From Mariannaea sp. PMI_226 (Eukaryota; Ascomycota; Sordariomycetes; Hypocreales; Nectriaceae): a DNA stretch of 64,000 bases. The translations under genes were made by a program, and so were the position numbers. The stretch covers positions 3,664,501-3,728,500 of the forward strand of contig JANFOG010000003.1 of the NCBI GenBank assembly GCA_024336345.1, given 5' to 3'. Of this stretch, positions 58,411-64,000 are shown in pieces (position 1 is the stretch's first letter; every line of letters starts with the position of its first letter). A model generated the notes under the pieces. That model searched no databases. It saw only the letters and a list, made by a program, of their open reading frames with translations, and was not told where the DNA came from.

Positions 58411-59604
58411 GGTGATGGAGGTGGTGTTTTATTTTACGTTTATTTTTAATGACCCAGGTGAGAAGCGAGCTTGCAAGGGCTAGACAGAGTGAAGAGTTGG
58501 TGGGCTGAGGTGTCTTTGATGGCTATGTGTTGATGATAGTGACGGTGGGACGATCAAGGAGAAGGCGACGGTATAGTTGAAGCGCAAGTATTCCCAGCTG
58601 CTTGTGAGGCGGAGGGGATTGTGTGTGCGTATTCCTTGCTCCTCTTTCATATACTGACAAAGATCCAATGTCTCACCAACGAAGAAAAGGAATTGTGAAA
58701 TGGGATTGGGCTTTTTATGTATAGGTATGCAAAACCAACAATCAGGGGAATGATGAGGTAGACAGCAATATCTATCCACCAAAACCACTTACGGTACTCC
58801 CCCAGAATCCCCGGATTTGACGGCGGCGCGGCGACAGCGACAGGGGAGACATGGGGGGAGAGGGGGAGAGGTGTTGGACCTTGGTTGATAGTCAGATGTG
58901 GGGAACCTCGGCAACTCGGTAAGGTGTAGGTACTACGTGTAGTTACTATATTCTATGTTCGGGTAGCTTGGGTGCTCGTCAACGATACCGAAGCTATCCC
59001 AAGTGAAGTACCATACAGATAACCGTAATTACAGTAAGTAAACTAATTGATTACATAGCATCTTCGTGTCGCTGATTGCCAAACCGGCAATCCTTCCAAC
59101 GAAGGTTCGTACACTCTTGTTCGACGATTGGTTCTACTCTCACATGCTGGATTACTCTATCAGATTTCCCCGAATTGAAATATGGCAAATACATTGTTGT
59201 CAACGAATAGTCATTTGAGCTTTGAATGGCAATATCCAAATACATCCGTACTGGGTTATTGAGGACTGTGGCAAGCAGGTTGCATGCATCCGAGTTAGGG
59301 TATCTAACCTACCCTTTCCAAAGACACACGCCATTACCTCTTGTCAACATTATCAAAATCAATCAACATATAGGATTAGTTTTCTCCTTCTTTATTTTTT
59401 CGTCTTTTGCATAAACTCCATAAGTCCGTGTCAAAAAAGATAAATCCCCTCCCCCCTTGTTTTATTCCTCCTCAGGTCGAGACTTGTCTCCTTCATTAAC
59501 CCCTATAATGATACATGTAGGCGGGATTTCCTTCAAAAACATTAATCCTTCTGCTTCTGCTGGCTCTGCTTCTTTTCACCATTGTCTTCCTCTTCTTCTA
59601 TCTA
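58411..59604. other. Intergenic region
   Basis: Promoter of the peroxisomal enzyme and 3' flank of the RBM25-like gene. No gene recognised. Confidence 0.5.
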
Positions 59605-62118
59605 TCAAGCTGGCAGACCTCTCTTCTCACTTTCCGTAAAGAAGATGACCATACGCCATAGCTTCTTAACCAAATCCTCGGCTTCATCGTCAAGTGCCTA
59701 ACATAAACCAGTTAGCTCAATGTCTCTCTCCAAGGATTGTCAAGTATAAATGAATAAAAAAGGGGGGGAGGGGGGATAAGAAGGCTTCAAAGGGATAAAA
59801 ACTCACCCCTTCCAATTCATCCACCAACGCGGCAGCGGTGCCATGTCCTCGAAGATGCTCCTCCACAGCTTCCACCAACATCTCTTCCTGCACACCAAGA
59901 TACTCGACAATCTTCTTCTCCACAAACGGTCGCAGCTTGTCCTTGATGACAGCCTCGTCCATGAAATCCCACTTGACCTCCCATGCCCAAAGTCCCGCCT
60001 TGTCCGACGGAATCTCGTGCGCCAGCGCCCTCACGGCCTGGTTGATCTCCTCGTCCGTCATCGATGCGGACGCTGACGTGGGTTCGAACTGGATCGGGAT
60101 GAGTTGTCGCTTGGTGGAGGCGTCTGCTTCCTCGTCGTCTAGCAGACCCTCCACTTCAGCAATGGTGCGTCTCTGAGGAGCCGCCCTTGAAGCCTGGGCT
60201 TTCTGTGCTGCTGCGCCGAGAGACAGCTTGAAAGGCTGAGGTGCCGACACTGAAGGCGCCTGTCGCTGCTCCATCTCTTCGGCCTGCTTGTCCAGGAATG
60301 AATCGGCCATTCCTCTGGCCCGTTCCATATCTGCTTGCTCACGACGTTCTTCGTCGCGCTCTGCCCTCCTATCACTCTCATCCCTCGCTTCCTCGTCCGC
60401 TCGATCAATCGCTCTCTTTCGCGCCCAGTCGCCGTGATCGCGGTAATAAGGGTGTGATTTTCGGCTCAACTCCTTTTCATCATCCCAGGATTTTTCCCTC
60501 TCCAGTTGATCCCGTTTTCTCCGCTCAAAAGACTCAGCATCTTGTCGCTCACGTTCCCGTTCTCGCTCAAGGGCCGCCTGTCTTGATCGCTCTCGGTTGC
60601 TCCATTTGCGCTCAGCTTCAAGATACATCTTCTCAGAGTCCCCCTTTTGCTTCGCCAGTTGACGCTGGTGAAGCTCTTCGTCCTCGGCATCTGTACCTTC
60701 ATCTTCTCTGTTTACGGATAGCTCTGCATTGGATACACCTCCATTCACAAAGGAAATACGACCATTCTGGCCCTTTGGTCCTGATGGTGCGTTCGGCACG
60801 CTTCCTCTGGGTCCTAAGGGAATGTTGTTGGCTCCAGGTGGAGGAGACTCAAGGCGAGACGACCGGGGCGCACCGTTTCGTTGGCGTTCCATTTCCTCCA
60901 TTTCCTCTTCTCTCTTTAATCGCTCCATGTCCCGTCGGTTACTTCGTTCACGGAAAGCTGCAATCTCGCCAGCGACCACTTCGCGCATCTCAGCCGGGAT
61001 ATCTGCGAGCTCGTCATCCTGAGCAAGAGGGATATTGACCACTTCCACGTTCTCTCCAGATTCCGTGTTGCCCATGGCCGTGTCTCCGGAGCTATCTGTG
61101 GTTGTAGTGGTTGTGGGGTAGAATAGTTCTCGTAAGGCATCCTTTAAAGCGGCTCTAGCAGCTGCTAGCCTCTCTACAGTATCGGCATCATCTTCGTCTC
61201 GGCCCTCCTCGCGTGACTCGATATATTTAATCGAACTGGGATCGACGGTGACCTGAAGCTTCGTCTTCTCGATTCCTTCGAACTCGTCACTCTTGGGAGC
61301 ATCTCCAACCGCCTGCTGCCGTTTCGTAGGGACTTCGACGTCCTCCTCGTGGAAAAGTTTAATCGCCACAGACAGAGAATCCATATCGTCAAACTGGGCG
61401 AACCCAAACCTGGCGCCTTTGTTCTCCTCCGTCACACTCGCAGCAGAATCCCACTTCCTCACCTTGCCAGCTGCCGAAAGGAGTCTCTGAATGCCCTCAT
61501 CGCCACCCGCGCCCTCGGGAATCTGGTGTATGAAAATGGTTCGCAGCTTCTCTTCGTTGGTCGGAGGTATCAGGATTTGCGCATCCCTCGCCGCAGCTCT
61601 ACCCTGATCTGCACCCCTCTCCATGCCGAGCCCCGGTCGTCCTCCACCGCCTGAGCCCCTAGGTCCATCGCCTCCACCTCCCATCGCGGTCGGACCAGAC
61701 TTTCCAGCTGCTGTTCCGAGGCGGATTACGGGGGCGTTGAAGTTGATGTTGGGCATGTTCGCAGGTGCTTGGAAGTTGGCAGGGAGACCGCTTGGACGAT
61801 TAGCTTGCGTAGCGCTAGATTGCTGGACACCCGGAGGCGCCATTCCCGGGGCAGAGGACATGCCTGGAGGAGGTCCTATTCAAAGTCTGTTAGTCTACCG
61901 CATAGCTTTGAAGGTGTTTGTTTTTTCATGGGAGAAGACTGGCGCGTACCTAGACCAGGTGGAGGGGCCATGCCTGGAGGAGCATTGCTTGATCCGGGAT
62001 ACCTTCCATAGGCGGGAGGAGCGCCATAAGGGTTATCTTGATACACTAGGAGTCAGTTCTTACTTGCTTTCTTCAATTAATGTAGTGTCAACTTACTTCC
62101 ATAAGGGTTGTACGCCAT
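59605..62118 (-). CDS. RBM25-like splicing factor (RRM, RE/RD-rich, PWI domain)
   Basis: Four exons, 62097-62118, 61950-62045, 59807-61875 and 59605-59697, encode 759 aa. Introns are 62046-62096, 61876-61949 and 59698-59806, all GT-AG. The start MAYNPYG is rebuilt across two small 5' exons that encode a Pro/Gly-rich segment with repeated PPGM. An RRM-like domain (about 145-230: TIFIHQIP, ARFGFAQF) follows. A long Arg/Glu-rich coiled region (about 345-610) is next. The PWI domain (about 655-730) has GLWAWEVKWDFMDE and KLRPFVEKKIVEYLGV. The last exon supplies the closing helix (LVKKLWRMVIFF). Human RBM25 and yeast Snu71 share the RRM/RE-rich/PWI design and act with U1 snRNP in splice-site choice. 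The gene is divergent to bS21m. Confidence 0.9.
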
Positions 62119-62572
62119 GGTCGCGCTCGGCGCAAACGCCGTTCAGTCGCAGTCGTTAAAGTTGCACAAGCTACAAACTCGCCTCCGAATGTTGGTCTTT
62201 CGCCGCGCGGTCGAGATCGAGATCGTCACCTACTCCTCGAAACACTTCCAGGGCCGCAATAAGAAGAATAAAAAGGAAATCCTCGACTTTAGAAGAACGA
62301 GCGGGTGAAGGGGTTTGTAACTGTCGGGAGGAGCCCTTGGTTAGAAATTCCTAGGTTGACAAGGCTGAGACAGTTGGTCTTGGTGGGCCAGCGCGCGTGA
62401 TTGGCTCCAATAAAAATTCCGAGTGACGGGACCTCATCGCGCACCAATATTTATCCGAGCTGTTCCGTCCGACTTTTGCAACCAGAGCTTCACTCATTCG
62501 GCAAGCCGCCCGGACGACGATAGCTTCAAACTCACCCAATTGGGCGTCTCTGGCTAAATCTCGCCCGATAAC
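62119..62572. promoter_or_regulatory. Shared divergent promoter region of RBM25-like and bS21m genes
   Basis: About 450 nt between the two start codons; contains CCAAT in both orientations near 62398-62412 (ATTGG at 62400, CCAAT at 62406). Confidence 0.5.
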
Positions 62573-63335
62573 ATGTAAGGCACTCCTCAATTGCATGTCG
62601 CTCTATCAACCACTAACATCTTCAAGGGCTACCACCCCCAGATTTGGCAGCATGATGCTGTCAAGATTATCCGTTCCCTCAACATCAAGGGCATTTTCTA
62701 CTTCGATTGCCCTCCGTGCTGGCTCCAGTCAAAGCGGTGCTTCCACACCTGCTCGAACGAACCCTCTTGTCGGAAACCGCACCTTCAACCGAGAGCCTCA
62801 ACAGAAGCCAGCCAGTGATGCTCAGTCCACAGTCCCTCAGCCCACATCTCAACCTAGAACAGTCTCCAAGACCCCTCCTCCTCCGCCACCATCATCCTAC
62901 CTGCTCTCAGGCATTGCACCCAACTCCGAAACCGACAATAAGCCTCAACATCCCTATACGGCCACCGCTAGCCCCAGCAAAACCATTGACCTTGCCTCAA
63001 TCATTGCCAACAAGTCCATGAATTTCTCCCAAGGTCTTGATGCCGCAAAGGCGGCCCGCCCTCAAATCCGCGCAAAGGCCGTTGCCGGTCGTACTGTTTT
63101 CATCAAGGACCGCATCTCGCCTACCTCGGCGCCTACCCCTACTGTTGCTCTCCGTGTCCTGAACAAGATGGTGCGTGAGCAGCAGGTCAAGACCAAGTTC
63201 CACAGCCAAAGATTCCACGAGCGAAAGGGTCTGAAGCGCAAGAGATTGGCCAGCCAGCGGTGGCGATCACGCTTCAAGTCTGGTTTCAAGGCTACGGTGA
63301 ACAGAGTCTTGGAGCTGAAGAGACAAGGATGGTAA
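62573..63335 (+). CDS. mrp21: Mitochondrial small-subunit ribosomal protein bS21m (MRP21)
   Basis: Two exons, 62573-62574 (AT) and 62627-63335, with intron 62575-62626 (GTAAGG donor, CTAAC branch site at 62613-62617, CAAG acceptor). The initiation codon AT|G is itself split, giving MATTPRFG, and 236 aa in total. Using the ATG at 62595 inside the intron would give a slightly longer, unspliced protein; the good branch site and donor favour the split start. The N-terminus (SRLSVPSTSRAFSTSIALR) is a mitochondrial presequence. A Pro/Ser-rich linker follows. The last 75 residues are the bS21 domain (VALRVLNKMVREQQV, ERKGLKRKRLASQRWR). It belongs to the mitoribosomal small subunit, near the mRNA exit side. 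Confidence 0.88.
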
Positions 63336-63567
63336 ATGACGGACAAGAACGTCATGTGGGTGGACTTGACGTGTACATTGTATTATAGGGCGCCTTCTAA
63401 GAAAAAGAAACATCTTTGTACAACATGTAGATGAAAGCATGTATCGAACTCGATATCCAAGAAAGAAAAAAAGAAGCAATACATTTTATTCATACTATGC
63501 TGGTAACCGCTGCGTTTTACTTCATTCTATTGTCTATCGTTAAATTCACGTCGGGCATTGTCGCATT

Positions 63568-64000
63568 TCACATGTACTCATCAGCATCCCATTCCCGAGT
63601 CGGACTCGGAAGAGGACTCGCTTTGATCTTGGGTCTCGATCTGAAAACAGCCTCCATGTCCTCCTCGCCCATCAACTCTTCAGCAAGCAAAGTTCTGTCT
63701 TCCTCCTCGGCCACCTTAGGAAAATAACTACCCTCCCGTCGAGGCAGCACCTTGGACTTTCTCAATGATCTCCTTCTTTCCAGTTGGGCTTTTTGTTTGG
63801 CTTTTTCGAAGCCGGCCATACTCTTGCGAGTCCGAGAAATCAGGTCCTGGTACTCTTCTGAAGCAGGCGTCTCACGGCTTTCCTCTGTACTGACTGGAAC
63901 GGGGTGAAGAGGCAGATCCGGCTCTTCATGTTCAGGGAATGTAAATGGTCCGCGGGCCATGGAGAGCCGGGTGCGGTCAGCCAAAGACAGCGTGTGACGC
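63568..64000 (-). CDS. C-terminal part of an uncharacterised protein, truncated by the window edge
   Basis: The frame is open from 63568 to the window edge, so the N-terminus is missing. The visible 143 residues are charged (LADRTRLSMARGPF, EYQDLISRTRKSMAGFEKAKQKAQLERRRSLRKSK) and probably helical in the middle, with a Ser-Pro-rich end. I do not recognise the family. It converges with bS21m. Confidence 0.65.
   Translation of the reverse strand, partial: RHTLSLADRTRLSMARGPFTFPEHEEPDLPLHPVPVSTEESRETPASEEYQDLISRTRKSMAGFEKAKQKAQLERRRSLRKSKVLPRREGSYFPKVAEEEDRTLLAEELMGEEDMEAVFRSRPKIKASPLPSPTREWDADEYM

Noticed and set aside
1..64000. CRISPR arrays, rRNA, prophage or operon structure
   Set aside because: None seen; the splice-site-rich gene structures are eukaryotic.

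Overview
The window reads as nuclear DNA of a filamentous ascomycete (Pezizomycotina, probably a Hypocreales-like Sordariomycete). The support is: many 47-109 nt GT-AG introns with CTRAC-like branch sites, a Dicer-like gene, HET and NB-ARC/TPR proteins, a fungal Zn2Cys6 regulator, and the TAGGTAGGTACC-type intergenic sequence common in that group. I cannot name the genus from sequence alone. Exon models were built by hand from splice sites and reading-frame continuity; every multi-exon model given as a complete CDS sums to a multiple of three.

Left arm (about 1-12.2 kb): a likely allorecognition/innate-immunity island. Two related protein kinases with the same long N-terminal region are divergently arranged. 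The right-hand one does not end where the kinase ends. In my reading it continues through a chain of seven consecutive 3-nt microexons (5468-6012), each flanked by good splice sites, into a HET domain. This gives one 4.5 kb gene for a kinase-HET fusion of about 1,260 aa. Next comes an NLR-type gene (alpha/beta hydrolase, NB-ARC, TPR) assembled across one intron.

13.7-19.5 kb: a neutral amino-acid transporter, an Arf-like GTPase whose catalytic Gln is replaced by Cys and which carries a C-terminal extension of three diverged repeats, and a ubiquitin C-terminal hydrolase. 19.5-24.3 kb is gene-poor. 24.3-36.9 kb: a disordered cytoplasmic protein, two small secreted cysteine-rich proteins, a tRNA-Thr(CGU) and a four-exon Dicer-like gene (DCL1 type) with a GC-AG intron.

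36.9-64 kb: mostly conserved housekeeping genes. They are an uncharacterised nuclear-like protein interrupted by an in-frame UAG, a CX5R phosphatase, mitochondrial helicase SUV3 divergent from a longin R-SNARE, a Zn2Cys6 transcription factor, an SDR oxidoreductase, a DUF2235 hydrolase, a peroxisomal (SKL-ending) enoyl-CoA hydratase-like enzyme, an RBM25-like PWI splicing factor divergent from mitochondrial ribosomal protein bS21m (start codon split by an intron), and a gene running off the right edge.

The most unusual thing here is the microexon ladder joining kinase to HET domain. It needs transcript evidence. If it is real, exon skipping would change the linker one residue at a time without breaking frame.
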